Made by a program: the position numbers and the translations under genes. Below the pieces are notes generated by a model. That model saw only the letters and a program-made list of their open reading frames with translations, was not told the DNA's origin and ran no database searches. From contig NZ_JSYZ01000001.1 in NCBI RefSeq assembly GCF_001293465.1, positions 263,503 to 327,502 of the forward strand: a stretch of 64,000 nt of DNA. The letters run 5' to 3'. This document shows positions 19,861-28,095 of the stretch, piece by piece. Numbering within the stretch: position 1 is the stretch's first letter; each line of letters starts with the position of its first letter. Source of the stretch: Pseudomonas asplenii. Its GTDB lineage: Bacteria; Pseudomonadota; Gammaproteobacteria; Pseudomonadales; Pseudomonadaceae.

Positions 19861-19900
19861 CCTTGGCCCCGGACTGTTGATCAGACAAGGAGAGATCGGG

Positions 19901-21457
19901 ATGGTCTTCTCATCCAACGTGTTCCTGTTCCTGTTCCTGCCGATCTTTCTCGGCTTGTACTACCTGAGCGGGCAACGCTATCGCAACCTGCTGTTGCTGG
20001 TCGCCAGCTACGTGTTCTACGCGTGGTGGCGGGTCGACTTCCTGGCGCTGTTCGCCGGCGTGACCCTGTGGAACTACTGGATCGGCCTGAAAGTCGGTGC
20101 CGCCGGCGTACGCAGCAAACCGGCCCAGCGCTGGCTGCTGCTGGGCGTGGCCGTCGACCTGGGCATCCTCGGCTACTTCAAGTACGCCAACTTCGGCGTC
20201 GACAGCCTGAACGCGATCATGACCTCGTTCGGTCTGGAACCGTTCATCCTGACCCACGTGCTGCTGCCGATCGGAATCTCGTTCTACATCTTCGAGTCCA
20301 TCAGCTACATCATCGACGTCTACCGCGGCGACACCCCGGCGACCCGCAACCTGATCGACTTCGCGGCCTTCGTGGCGATCTTCCCGCACCTGATCGCCGG
20401 TCCCGTGCTGCGCTTTCGTGACCTGGCCGACCAGTTCAACCACCGCACCCACACCCTCGACAAGTTCTCCGAAGGTGCCACGCGGTTCATGCAGGGCTTC
20501 ATCAAGAAGGTGTTCATCGCCGACACCCTGGCGGTGGTCGCCGACCACTGCTTCGCCCTGCAACATCCGACCACCGGCGATGCCTGGCTCGGCGCGCTGG
20601 CCTATACCGCGCAGTTGTACTTCGACTTCTCCGGCTATAGCGACATGGCCATCGGCCTGGGCCTGATGATGGGCTTCCGCTTCATGGAGAACTTCAAGCA
20701 GCCCTACATCAGCCAGTCGATCACCGAGTTCTGGCGGCGCTGGCACATCAGCCTGTCGACCTGGCTGCGCGACTACCTGTACATCACCCTCGGCGGTAAC
20801 CGCCGCGGCACCCTGATCACCTACCGCAACCTGTTCCTGACCATGCTGCTGGGCGGCCTGTGGCACGGGGCGAACATCACCTACATCGTCTGGGGCGCCT
20901 GGCACGGCATGTGGCTGGCGATCGAAAAGGCCCTGGGCATCAACACCACCCCGCGCAGCCTCAACCCGATCCGCTGGGCCCTGACCTTCCTGCTGGTGAT
21001 CATGGGCTGGGTGATCTTCCGTGCCGAGAACCTGCACGTGGCCGGCCGCATGTACGGTGCCATGTTCAGCTTCGGCGACTGGTCGCTGTCGGAACTCAAC
21101 CGCGCCAGCCTCACCGGCCTGCAGGTGGCGACCCTGGTGGTGGCCTACGCGACCCTGGCGTTCTTCGGCCTGCGCGACCTGTACCGCGACCCGCCCGCCG
21201 CCAAGGCGAAAGGCAAGCCGGCCGATGGCCCGGCCAGCGCCCAACCCGGCCTGATCAAGGCCGCGCCCGGCGAGGCGGCCGGCAGCATCCATGAGCCCGG
21301 CTACACCGTCGGCGTCGAAGCCCAGGTGCAACCGGCCTACTGGGTCGCCGACTGGCCGCGCTACCTGATGCGCGCCCTGGTGCTGCTGCTGTTCATCGCC
21401 TCGATTCTCAAACTCTCGGCGCAGAGCTTCTCGCCGTTCCTCTACTTCCAGTTCTGA
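19901..21457 (+). CDS. algI: Alginate O-acetylation MBOAT protein AlgI
   Basis: A 518-residue multi-pass inner-membrane protein of the MBOAT family that brings acetyl groups across the membrane for AlgJ and AlgX. The invariant MBOAT histidine is His322 in GGLWHGAN, the same number as in P. aeruginosa. Other marks are FLFLPIFLGLYYL at the N-terminus and PHLIAGPVLRF. ATG 19901 has AAGGAGAG 7 bases upstream. A longer frame from 19721 would translate the palindromic repeats and is rejected. Confidence 0.97.
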   Translation: MVFSSNVFLFLFLPIFLGLYYLSGQRYRNLLLLVASYVFYAWWRVDFLALFAGVTLWNYWIGLKVGAAGVRSKPAQRWLLLGVAVDLGILGYFKYANFGVDSLNAIMTSFGLEPFILTHVLLPIGISFYIFESISYIIDVYRGDTPATRNLIDFAAFVAIFPHLIAGPVLRFRDLADQFNHRTHTLDKFSEGATRFMQGFIKKVFIADTLAVVADHCFALQHPTTGDAWLGALAYTAQLYFDFSGYSDMAIGLGLMMGFRFMENFKQPYISQSITEFWRRWHISLSTWLRDYLYITLGGNRRGTLITYRNLFLTMLLGGLWHGANITYIVWGAWHGMWLAIEKALGINTTPRSLNPIRWALTFLLVIMGWVIFRAENLHVAGRMYGAMFSFGDWSLSELNRASLTGLQVATLVVAYATLAFFGLRDLYRDPPAAKAKGKPADGPASAQPGLIKAAPGEAAGSIHEPGYTVGVEAQVQPAYWVADWPRYLMRALVLLLFIASILKLSAQSFSPFLYFQF

Positions 21458-21468
21458 GGGAGCCGACC

Positions 21469-22647
21469 ATGACCCGCTCATTACGCATCCTCTATATCGC
21501 GCTGTTCCTCGCCCTGCTGCTGGCGCTGGGCCTGTGGTCCCTGCGCGGCCTCATCGGCTTCAGCACCAACCCCGACGCCACGTTCCTCAACGGGCGCTGG
21601 GCCAAGGCCGTCGAGACCCGCTACGACGACGAGTTCCCGATCAAGCGCCTGGGCACCAACCTCTGGGCCGCGCTGGACTTCAAGCTGTTCAACGAAGGCC
21701 GTCCCGGCGTGGTACTGGGCCGTGACCAATGGCTCTACAGCGACGAGGAATTCAAGCCGACCGCCGGCCAGCAGCAGAACCTGCAAGACAACTACGCACT
21801 GGTCGAAGGCGTGCGCCAGACCCTCAAGGCCAAGGGCGTGAACCTGGTGATGGCGATCGTTCCGGCCAAGGTCCGGCTGTATCCGGAACACCTCGGCGAC
21901 GAGCGTCCGGCCAGCATCCATGCCGACCTGTACCGTGACTTCCACGCCCGCGTCGCCGCCGGGCACATCCTCGCCCCCGACCTGCTCGGCCCGCTGCAGC
22001 AGGCCAAGCGGAACGGCCAGCAGGTATTCCTGCGCACCGACACCCACTGGACCCCGGACGGTGCCCAGGTCGCCGCGAACCAACTGGCCAACGCGATAGC
22101 CCAGGCCATGCCGCTCAGCGGCCAGCCGCAGCGCTTCGTCACCGAGGCCGGGAAGACCGAGGAACACAAGGGCGACCTGCGTCAGTTCCTGCCGCTGGAC
22201 CCATTGTTCGAGAACCTGATGCCGGCCGAGGAGCCGCTGGAAAAACGTGTCACCCGTGCCGTCGACAGCGAGTCGGCCGGCGGCGACGCCCTGTTCGCCG
22301 ACAACGAAGTGCCGGTGGCACTGATCGGCACCAGCTACAGCGCCAACCCGAAATGGAACTTCGTCGGCGCCCTGAAGCAGGCACTGCACAGCGACGTGGT
22401 CAATTACGCCGAGGACGGCCATGGACCCATCCTGCCGATGCTCGCCTACCTGAAAAGCGACGCCTTCAAGAACAACCCGCCACAGGTGCTGATCTGGGAA
22501 TTCCCGGAGCGCTACCTGCCGGTCAACAACGAAATCGGCGATGCCGACCCGCAGTGGGTCGCGCAATTGAAAGCCGCGGGTATCCGCCAACAGAACCTGG
22601 TTCTGAACACAACCCGATCCGAGTCGCCTGCACAGGCGCAAAACTGA
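21469..22647 (+). CDS. algJ: Alginate O-acetyltransferase AlgJ
   Basis: A 392-residue inner-membrane-anchored periplasmic SGNH-like acetyltransferase. One N-terminal signal anchor (LRILYIALFLALLLALGLWS) is followed by the catalytic domain with Asp191-Thr-His193 in RTDTHWTPDG and Ser289 in GTSYSANPKWNF. It works with AlgI, AlgF and AlgX in acetylating alginate and is a paralogue of AlgX without the carbohydrate-binding module. It starts 11 bases after algI. Confidence 0.96.
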   Translation: MTRSLRILYIALFLALLLALGLWSLRGLIGFSTNPDATFLNGRWAKAVETRYDDEFPIKRLGTNLWAALDFKLFNEGRPGVVLGRDQWLYSDEEFKPTAGQQQNLQDNYALVEGVRQTLKAKGVNLVMAIVPAKVRLYPEHLGDERPASIHADLYRDFHARVAAGHILAPDLLGPLQQAKRNGQQVFLRTDTHWTPDGAQVAANQLANAIAQAMPLSGQPQRFVTEAGKTEEHKGDLRQFLPLDPLFENLMPAEEPLEKRVTRAVDSESAGGDALFADNEVPVALIGTSYSANPKWNFVGALKQALHSDVVNYAEDGHGPILPMLAYLKSDAFKNNPPQVLIWEFPERYLPVNNEIGDADPQWVAQLKAAGIRQQNLVLNTTRSESPAQAQN

Positions 22648-22663
22648 AAAAGAGGTATGCACC

Positions 22664-23329
22664 ATGACTTTTACTACTACTGGTAACACCCACGGCCGTA
22701 CCCTCAAGACCCTGGCCATGGCCGCCGGCCTGAGCCTGCTCTCGCTGCAGGTCTGGGCCGCCGGCGACGCCGCCCTGTACGGCCCGACCGCACCGAAAGG
22801 CTCGAGCTTCGTACGCCTGTACAACGCCAGCAACCAGGAAGTCAGCGCCACCGTCGGGGCCACCGCGCTCAACGACGTCGCCCCACTGGCCAGCAGCGAC
22901 TTCAGCTTCATGCCCGGCGGTGACTACAGCGCCAAGGTCGGCAGCCAGAGCCTGCCGGTGAAACTCGCCCCCGATCACTATTACACCCTGGTCAACAACG
23001 CCAGCGGCCAGCCACAGCTGATCGAGGAACCACCGTTCAAGAACAAGCAGAAGTCCCTGGTACGCGTGCAGAACCTCAGCGACAAGGCGCTGACCCTCAA
23101 GACCGCCGATGGCAAGACCGACGTGGTCCAGTCGGTGGCCGCCAAGGGTCGTGGCGAACGCGAGATCAACCCGGTGAAGGTCAGCTTCGCCCTGTACGAC
23201 GGCAACCAGAAGGTCAGTGACCTCAAGCCGGTCGCGCTGGAGCGCGGCGAAGCGGCGGTGCTCTACGTCACCGGCAGCGGCAGCAGCCTGTCGCCGGTCT
23301 GGGTCAAGCGCCCGGTGTCGACCCGCTGA
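22664..23329 (+). CDS. algF: Alginate O-acetylation periplasmic adaptor AlgF
   Basis: A 221-residue periplasmic protein. A signal peptide (LKTLAMAAGLSLLSLQVWAA) is followed by GDAALYGPTAPKGSSFVRLYN, the conserved AlgF opening, and two beta-rich domains. It is needed for alginate acetylation and probably links AlgJ to AlgX. AGAGG lies about 9 bases upstream of the ATG. It is cotranscribed with algI and algJ. Confidence 0.95.
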   Translation: MTFTTTGNTHGRTLKTLAMAAGLSLLSLQVWAAGDAALYGPTAPKGSSFVRLYNASNQEVSATVGATALNDVAPLASSDFSFMPGGDYSAKVGSQSLPVKLAPDHYYTLVNNASGQPQLIEEPPFKNKQKSLVRVQNLSDKALTLKTADGKTDVVQSVAAKGRGEREINPVKVSFALYDGNQKVSDLKPVALERGEAAVLYVTGSGSSLSPVWVKRPVSTR

Positions 23330-23468
23330 TGAATTCGCCGGACGAACGCGACCTGAGCGTGCGGGCTCGACAGCTGCTGCTCCCGCCAACGCGCATCGTC
23401 CGGCACTGGACAACAACAAGACAGCACACAGTAGCTCTGAACCCAATATCGTTTAAAGGAGTAACAGC

Positions 23469-24920
23469 ATGATCCCGGTAATCCTCTCTGGTGGTAGCGG
23501 CTCCCGTCTCTGGCCACTGTCGCGCAAGCAGTTTCCCAAGCAGTTCCTCGCCCTGACCGGCGAGCAGACCCTGTTCCAGCAGACCATCGAACGCCTGGTG
23601 TTCGAAGGCATGGACACCCCGATCGTGGTCTGCAACAAGGACCACCGCTTCATCGTCAGCGAACAGTTGCAGGCACGCCAGCTCGAAGCCCAGCGCATCC
23701 TGATGGAGCCCTTCGGCCGCAATACCGCACCCGCCGTGGCCCTGACCGCCATGCTGCTGGTCAACGAAGGCCGCGACGAGCTGATGCTGGTGCTGCCCGC
23801 CGACCATGTGCTGGAGGACCAGAAGGGCCTGCAGCGCGCCCTGGCCCTGGCCACCGTGGCCGCCGAACGTGGCGAGATGGTGCTGTTCGGCGTGCCGGCG
23901 ACCAAGCCGGAAACCGGCTATGGCTACATCAAGTCGAGCAACGACGCGCTGCTGCCGGAAGGCGTCAGCCGGGTCTCGCAATTCGTCGAGAAGCCCGATG
24001 AAAAACGCGCCAACGAGTTCGTCGAGGCCGGCGGCTACTACTGGAACAGCGGCATGTTCCTGTTCCGCGCCAGCCGCTTCCTCGAAGAGCTGAAAAAGCA
24101 TGATCCGGACATCTACGACACCTGCCTGCTGACCCTCGAACGCAGCCAGCAGGATGCCGACAGCGTGACCCTCGACGAAGCCACCTTCGCCCAGTGCCCG
24201 GACAACTCGATCGACTACGCGGTGATGGAAAAGACCCAGCGCGCCTGCGTGGTGCCGCTCACCGCCGGCTGGAGCGACGTCGGTTGCTGGTCGTCGCTGT
24301 GGGATGTGCACGAGAAGGACGAGAACGGCAACGTCAGCAAGGGCGACGTGGTGATCCAGGACAGCCGCAACTGCATGATCCACGGCAACGGCAAACTGGT
24401 GTCGGTGATCGGCCTGGAGAACATCGTGGTGGTCGAGACCAAGGACGCGATGATGATCGCCCACAAGGACAAGGTCCAGGGCGTCAAGCAACTGGTCAAC
24501 ACCCTCAACGCACAGGGCCGCAGCGAAACCCAGAACCACTGCGAAGTCTACCGGCCATGGGGCTCCTATGACTCGGTGGACATGGGCGGACGCTTCCAGG
24601 TCAAGCACATCTCGGTCAAGCCGGGAGCGTGCCTGTCGCTGCAGATGCATCACCACCGCGCCGAACACTGGATCGTGGTCAGCGGCACCGCCGAAGTGAC
24701 CTGTGACGAAAACGTGTTCCTGCTCTGCGAGAACCAGTCCACCTACATCCCGATCGCCTCGGTGCACCGCCTGCGCAACCCGGGCAAGATCCCGCTGGAG
24801 ATCATCGAAGTGCAATCGGGCAGCTACCTGGGCGAAGACGATATCGAGCGTTTCGAAGATATCTACGGCCGTTCGACTCCGGTCGAGCGGGGCGTCTCGG
24901 TGAAAACCATCGCCCAGTGA
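23469..24920 (+). CDS. algA: Mannose-1-phosphate guanylyltransferase / mannose-6-phosphate isomerase AlgA
   Basis: A 483-residue bifunctional cytoplasmic enzyme making GDP-mannose for AlgD. The N-terminal pyrophosphorylase has the signature ILSGGSGSRLWPLSRKQFPK and the FVEKPDEKRA sugar-phosphate site. The C-terminal type II isomerase is a cupin with QMHHHRAEHWIVVSGTAEV as metal ligands. AAGGAG lies 9 bases upstream of the ATG. It closes the operon 139 bases after algF, in the canonical order. The middle enzyme, AlgC, is encoded elsewhere as usual. Confidence 0.97.
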   Translation: MIPVILSGGSGSRLWPLSRKQFPKQFLALTGEQTLFQQTIERLVFEGMDTPIVVCNKDHRFIVSEQLQARQLEAQRILMEPFGRNTAPAVALTAMLLVNEGRDELMLVLPADHVLEDQKGLQRALALATVAAERGEMVLFGVPATKPETGYGYIKSSNDALLPEGVSRVSQFVEKPDEKRANEFVEAGGYYWNSGMFLFRASRFLEELKKHDPDIYDTCLLTLERSQQDADSVTLDEATFAQCPDNSIDYAVMEKTQRACVVPLTAGWSDVGCWSSLWDVHEKDENGNVSKGDVVIQDSRNCMIHGNGKLVSVIGLENIVVVETKDAMMIAHKDKVQGVKQLVNTLNAQGRSETQNHCEVYRPWGSYDSVDMGGRFQVKHISVKPGACLSLQMHHHRAEHWIVVSGTAEVTCDENVFLLCENQSTYIPIASVHRLRNPGKIPLEIIEVQSGSYLGEDDIERFEDIYGRSTPVERGVSVKTIAQ

Positions 24921-24942
24921 CTCCCGCGTTCCACCACCTGAG

Positions 24943-24979
24943 CCCTGCCCGCCGCGTCCCCTATCCGCGGCGGGCAGGG
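24943..24979 (+). terminator. Strong hairpin at the end of the alginate operon
   Basis: CCCTGCCCGCCGCG (24943-24956) and CGCGGCGGGCAGGG (24966-24979) form a perfect 14-bp stem with a 9-base loop, 22 bases after the algA stop. There is no U-run, so it may stabilise or end the transcript by another route. Confidence 0.6.
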
Positions 24980-25122
24980 CGCGGGTGCCCCCCATTGCGC
25001 TCACAACACTGCCCCCGAATTGTAAGAGCCACGCTCCCTGACAGGTGGGCAAATCTCCAGGATGGACCCGCGCCACCTACACTGTCAGGATGAGGCTTCC
25101 CGCATTATCGAGGCATCCGTTC

Positions 25123-25587
25123 ATGTTCATCGGCGTCCTGCTGATCATCACCTGGCTGATCCTGTTGTTGCGCTACCCGGCCAAGGCCTTGCCGGTCTCC
25201 CTGGCCGCGCTGGCCGGACTGGGCATGGTGGCCGCCTGGGTGGCCTGGATGGATACCCGCGAAGCCCGGCAACTGGCGCGCCTGGAGATGCGTATCAGCT
25301 ACGCCCCCGAGCACTGCCCGGCCGACCGACCGCTGCAACTGAAGATGAAAAACGACAACAGCGTGCCCCTGGTGGAACTGCGCTGGCGCATCGCCGCCTA
25401 CGCTCCGGGCGACACCGTCAACCTCGCCGAAAACAGCTACAGCGCCCCCCGCTATCGCGGTCCTGGCCAGTTGCAGGCCGCAGGAGTCTGGGAAGATTGC
25501 CTGCCAATGCCGCCCCTGCGTCCCGGCTACCGTCCACAGACTCTGGAGTTTCGCGCAGAGCGTCTGCAGGGCAGTTTTTCCGGCTGA
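25123..25587 (+). CDS. Small two-helix membrane protein of unknown function
   Basis: A 154-residue protein from ATG 25123, which has GAGG about 9 bases upstream. An ATG at 25090 would add 11 residues. Two hydrophobic segments (FIGVLLIITWLILLLRYP and SLAALAGLGMVAAWVAWM) are followed by a roughly 100-residue soluble domain rich in beta strands (QLKMKNDNSVPLVELRWRIAAY). Similar Pseudomonas proteins are, as I recall, labelled only as multidrug transporter or hypothetical, which I do not adopt. It stands alone between algA and the thioredoxin-like gene. Confidence 0.7.
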   Translation: MFIGVLLIITWLILLLRYPAKALPVSLAALAGLGMVAAWVAWMDTREARQLARLEMRISYAPEHCPADRPLQLKMKNDNSVPLVELRWRIAAYAPGDTVNLAENSYSAPRYRGPGQLQAAGVWEDCLPMPPLRPGYRPQTLEFRAERLQGSFSG

Positions 25588-25694
25588 AACCGACAATGAT
25601 GGCACTTGGCCACCTGTCATTTTTGACAGGTTACAACCCTCTGATTTTGGCGTTGAATAACCCTTTGGCGGTGCAACCCAGGCAGGGAGTCAGA

Positions 25695-26096
25695 ATGAAG
25701 AGCCACACCTCAGTGACCGAGATAAAGACCCGGCGCGCGTTCCGCAGCGAGCTGGGCAGTCTGGAAGTGCCGCTCATCCGCCCCAAGCCCTCGGTCGTGC
25801 TGATCTACGGTCGCGGCTGCCCGCCCTGCGAACAACTCAAGCCGCAAATCGCGGCACTGGCCGCCGGGCCCTATCGGGACAAGGTGGCGTTTTTCCAGCT
25901 CAGCTATCCGATCTTCAAGCTGATGCAACCGGCTATCGAGATCGAGTTCGTACCCACCCTGTTCTTTCTCGATGGTCACGGTGGCCAGAGCCGCATGCAC
26001 GGCACCAACCGGGAAAAGATCAAACAGGGGCTCGATTCACTCCTTTTTGTCACGGACAAGGTATTCTCGGAGGTCTTCGACTCCCAGGCCTCATAA
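25695..26096 (+). CDS. Thioredoxin-like protein with CPPC motif
   Basis: A 133-residue protein from ATG 25695 (GGGAG upstream). The core VVLIYGRGCPPCEQLKPQI carries a Cys42-Pro-Pro-Cys45 redox motif, and the cis-proline loop is VPTLFFLDGHGG. It has no signal peptide, so it should act in the cytoplasm. The thioredoxin fold is recognisable but the partner is unknown. CPPC rather than CGPC hints at a different redox potential from housekeeping thioredoxin. The gene ends 10 bases before the next ATG, so the two are probably cotranscribed. Confidence 0.75.
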   Translation: MKSHTSVTEIKTRRAFRSELGSLEVPLIRPKPSVVLIYGRGCPPCEQLKPQIAALAAGPYRDKVAFFQLSYPIFKLMQPAIEIEFVPTLFFLDGHGGQSRMHGTNREKIKQGLDSLLFVTDKVFSEVFDSQAS

Positions 26097-26106
26097 GGAT
26101 GTGCCC

Positions 26107-26931
26107 ATGCCCGTCACCTTGATCACCGGATGCTCCAGCGGTATCGGCCGCGCCTTGGCCGACAGTTTCAGACAGGCCGGCCATGAGGTCTGGGCCACCG
26201 CACGCAAGGCCGAGGATGTCGCTGCCCTGGCCGCCGCCGGGTTCACCGCCGTGCAGTTGGACGTCAACGATGGCAAGGCCCTGCAACAGCTGGCCGAACG
26301 TATCGGGCAGCAGCCGGCGGGCCTGGACATCCTGATCAACAACGCCGGCTACGGCGCCATGGGTCCGCTGCTCGATGGCGGTGTCGAGGCCATGCAGCGA
26401 CAGTTCGAAACCAATGTGTTTTCCGTCGTCGGCGTAACCCGCGCCCTGCTCCCGGCGCTGCGCCGCAGCCGTGGGCTGGTGGTGAATGTCGGCAGTGTCT
26501 CGGGCGTACTGGTCACTCCGTTCGCCGGCGCCTACTGCGCGTCCAAGGCGGCGGTGCATGCCCTGAGCGATGCGCTGCGCATGGAACTGGCCCCCTTTGG
26601 TGTGCGGGTGATGGAAGTGCAGCCCGGGGCGATCGACACCCATTTCGCCCGGAATGCCAGCCATGAGGCCGAGCAACTGATTGCCGAGGAGTCGCCCTGG
26701 TGGCCGTTGCGTGAGGGCATCCGCGCGCGGGCCAACGCGTCGCAGAACCGGCCGACGCCGGCCAGCGAATTTGCCGCCGGCCTGCTCAGGGCCGCCAGCC
26801 AGCCCAATCCGCCACGTCTGTTGCGCCTGGGCAACGGCAGCCGGGCCTTGCCATTGATGGCGAACCTGCTGCCCAAGGGCCTGCTGGAGAAGGTGCTGAT
26901 GAAGAAGTTCGGCTTGGGAGGCCGGCTCTAG
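26107..26931 (+). CDS. Short-chain dehydrogenase/reductase
   Basis: A 274-residue classical SDR. The cofactor motif TGCSSGIGRAL starts at residue 6, NNAGYG follows at about 78, and the catalytic Ser-Tyr-Lys are in NVGSVSGV and YCASKAA. The Arg in ATARKAED after the second strand suggests NADP(H). The substrate is not identifiable. ATG 26107 has AAGGA 7 bases upstream. The gene follows the thioredoxin-like one closely. Confidence 0.88.
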   Translation: MPVTLITGCSSGIGRALADSFRQAGHEVWATARKAEDVAALAAAGFTAVQLDVNDGKALQQLAERIGQQPAGLDILINNAGYGAMGPLLDGGVEAMQRQFETNVFSVVGVTRALLPALRRSRGLVVNVGSVSGVLVTPFAGAYCASKAAVHALSDALRMELAPFGVRVMEVQPGAIDTHFARNASHEAEQLIAEESPWWPLREGIRARANASQNRPTPASEFAAGLLRAASQPNPPRLLRLGNGSRALPLMANLLPKGLLEKVLMKKFGLGGRL

Positions 26932-27023
26932 GCACCATCCGCCGTGATGGCCCCACAACGACCGAGTGAAGCCAGGCGTTGGCGGTGATCTTCGGGGCCC
27001 TTGCAGCCTGCCGCTGCCCCAGG

Positions 27024-27884
27024 TCACTGCGCGGTCGGCTTGACCACCACCGTGCAGGTGATCCCCGCCGCCAGCAAGACACCGTCCGGCACCTCGTCGA
27101 TGTGAATCCGCACCGGCACCCGCTGGGCCAGGCGTACCCAGTTGAAGGTCGGGTTGACGTCGGCGATCAGTTCGCGGCTCTCGGGGTTGTCGCGGTCGTA
27201 GATACCCCGCGAAATGCTTTCCACGTGCCCCTTGAGCACCTGGCCGCTCATCAGTTGCAGGTCCGCCGGGTCGCCGACCTTCACATGGGGCAGTTTGGTC
27301 TCCTCGAAGAAGCCGTAGACCCAGAACGAGTTCATGTCGACCACCGCCATCTTCGCCTCGCCCATGCGCGCATAGTCGCCGCGGTGCACGTTGAGGTTGG
27401 TGACGTAGCCGTCCACCGCCGCGCGCACCTGGGTCCGTGCCAGGTTCAGTTGTGCCGCCTCCAGTTGCGCCTGGGCCTGCTGGTAGTCGGCCAGGGCCGC
27501 GTCGGCGAGGTTGCCGGCATCGTCGCGGCTTTCCTTGGAAATCACCATGTTGTCCAGGTCGGCGCGACGATGGGCATTGACCTTGCGCATCTCCCAGGTG
27601 GCCTTGCGCGAGTCCACCAGCGACTGCGCCTGCTTGACCGCGATGCGATAGTGCTCGGGGTCGATCTGCATCAGCAGGTCGCCCTTCTTCACCACCTGGT
27701 TGTCACGCACCGGCACGTCCACCACCTCGCCGGTGACGTCCGCCGCGACGTTGATGATGTCGGCGCGTACCCGGCCGTCGCGGGTCCAGGGGGTTTCCAT
27801 GTACTGCACCCACAGCAGCCGGCCGATCCAGATCGCGAGGGCCAGGACCAGCAAGGTGGCGAGCAGGCTGAAGAGCTTTTTCAT
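27024..27884 (-). CDS. HlyD-family membrane fusion protein of an aromatic-acid efflux pump (AaeA-like)
   Basis: A 286-residue periplasmic adaptor with one N-terminal membrane helix (LLATLLVLALAIWIGRLLWV). The lipoyl half-motifs are present (TRDGRVRADIINVAADVTG and RAAVDGYVTNLNVHRGDYA) around a coiled-coil segment (residues about 85-150). It matches AaeA/EmrA-type adaptors that link an inner-membrane pump to an outer-membrane channel. It is the last gene of a four-gene operon (NodT - FUSC - DUF1656 - this) and starts 10 bases after the DUF1656 stop. Confidence 0.88.
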   Translation of the reverse strand: MKKLFSLLATLLVLALAIWIGRLLWVQYMETPWTRDGRVRADIINVAADVTGEVVDVPVRDNQVVKKGDLLMQIDPEHYRIAVKQAQSLVDSRKATWEMRKVNAHRRADLDNMVISKESRDDAGNLADAALADYQQAQAQLEAAQLNLARTQVRAAVDGYVTNLNVHRGDYARMGEAKMAVVDMNSFWVYGFFEETKLPHVKVGDPADLQLMSGQVLKGHVESISRGIYDRDNPESRELIADVNPTFNWVRLAQRVPVRIHIDEVPDGVLLAAGITCTVVVKPTAQ

Positions 27885-27894
27885 CGGGTCGTTC

Positions 27895-28095
27895 TCAACG
27901 GTAAACAGTGAGCGCCAGGGCGCCGAAGATGCAACTGAACAGGCTCAGGCGCAGCAGCGCCGGATGCCAGAAGAAGCGGTACAGGTCATGGCTGGCGATG
28001 AAGCGGTCGAGTGCCCAGCCCACCCCGGCGGCCACCAGGAACACCAGGGTCACGGTCGGCAGGTAGAGGCCGTGGAAGGCGATTTCACGAAGCAT
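27895..28095 (-). CDS. DUF1656 small membrane protein (AaeX-like)
   Basis: A 66-residue protein with two membrane helices (LYLPTVTLVFLVAAGVGWAL and LLRLSLFSCIFGALALTV). The opening MLREIAFHGLYLP is typical of DUF1656/AaeX. The ATG at 28095 lies inside the 3' end of the FUSC gene, an 11-base overlap that points to translational coupling. The E. coli counterpart is aaeX of aaeXAB. Its job in the pump is unknown. Confidence 0.9.
   Translation of the reverse strand: MLREIAFHGLYLPTVTLVFLVAAGVGWALDRFIASHDLYRFFWHPALLRLSLFSCIFGALALTVYR

Noticed and set aside
19721..19900. N-terminal extension of AlgI through the hairpin cluster
   Set aside because: It would translate palindromic repeats, and ATG 19901 with AAGGAG gives the known AlgI N-terminus.
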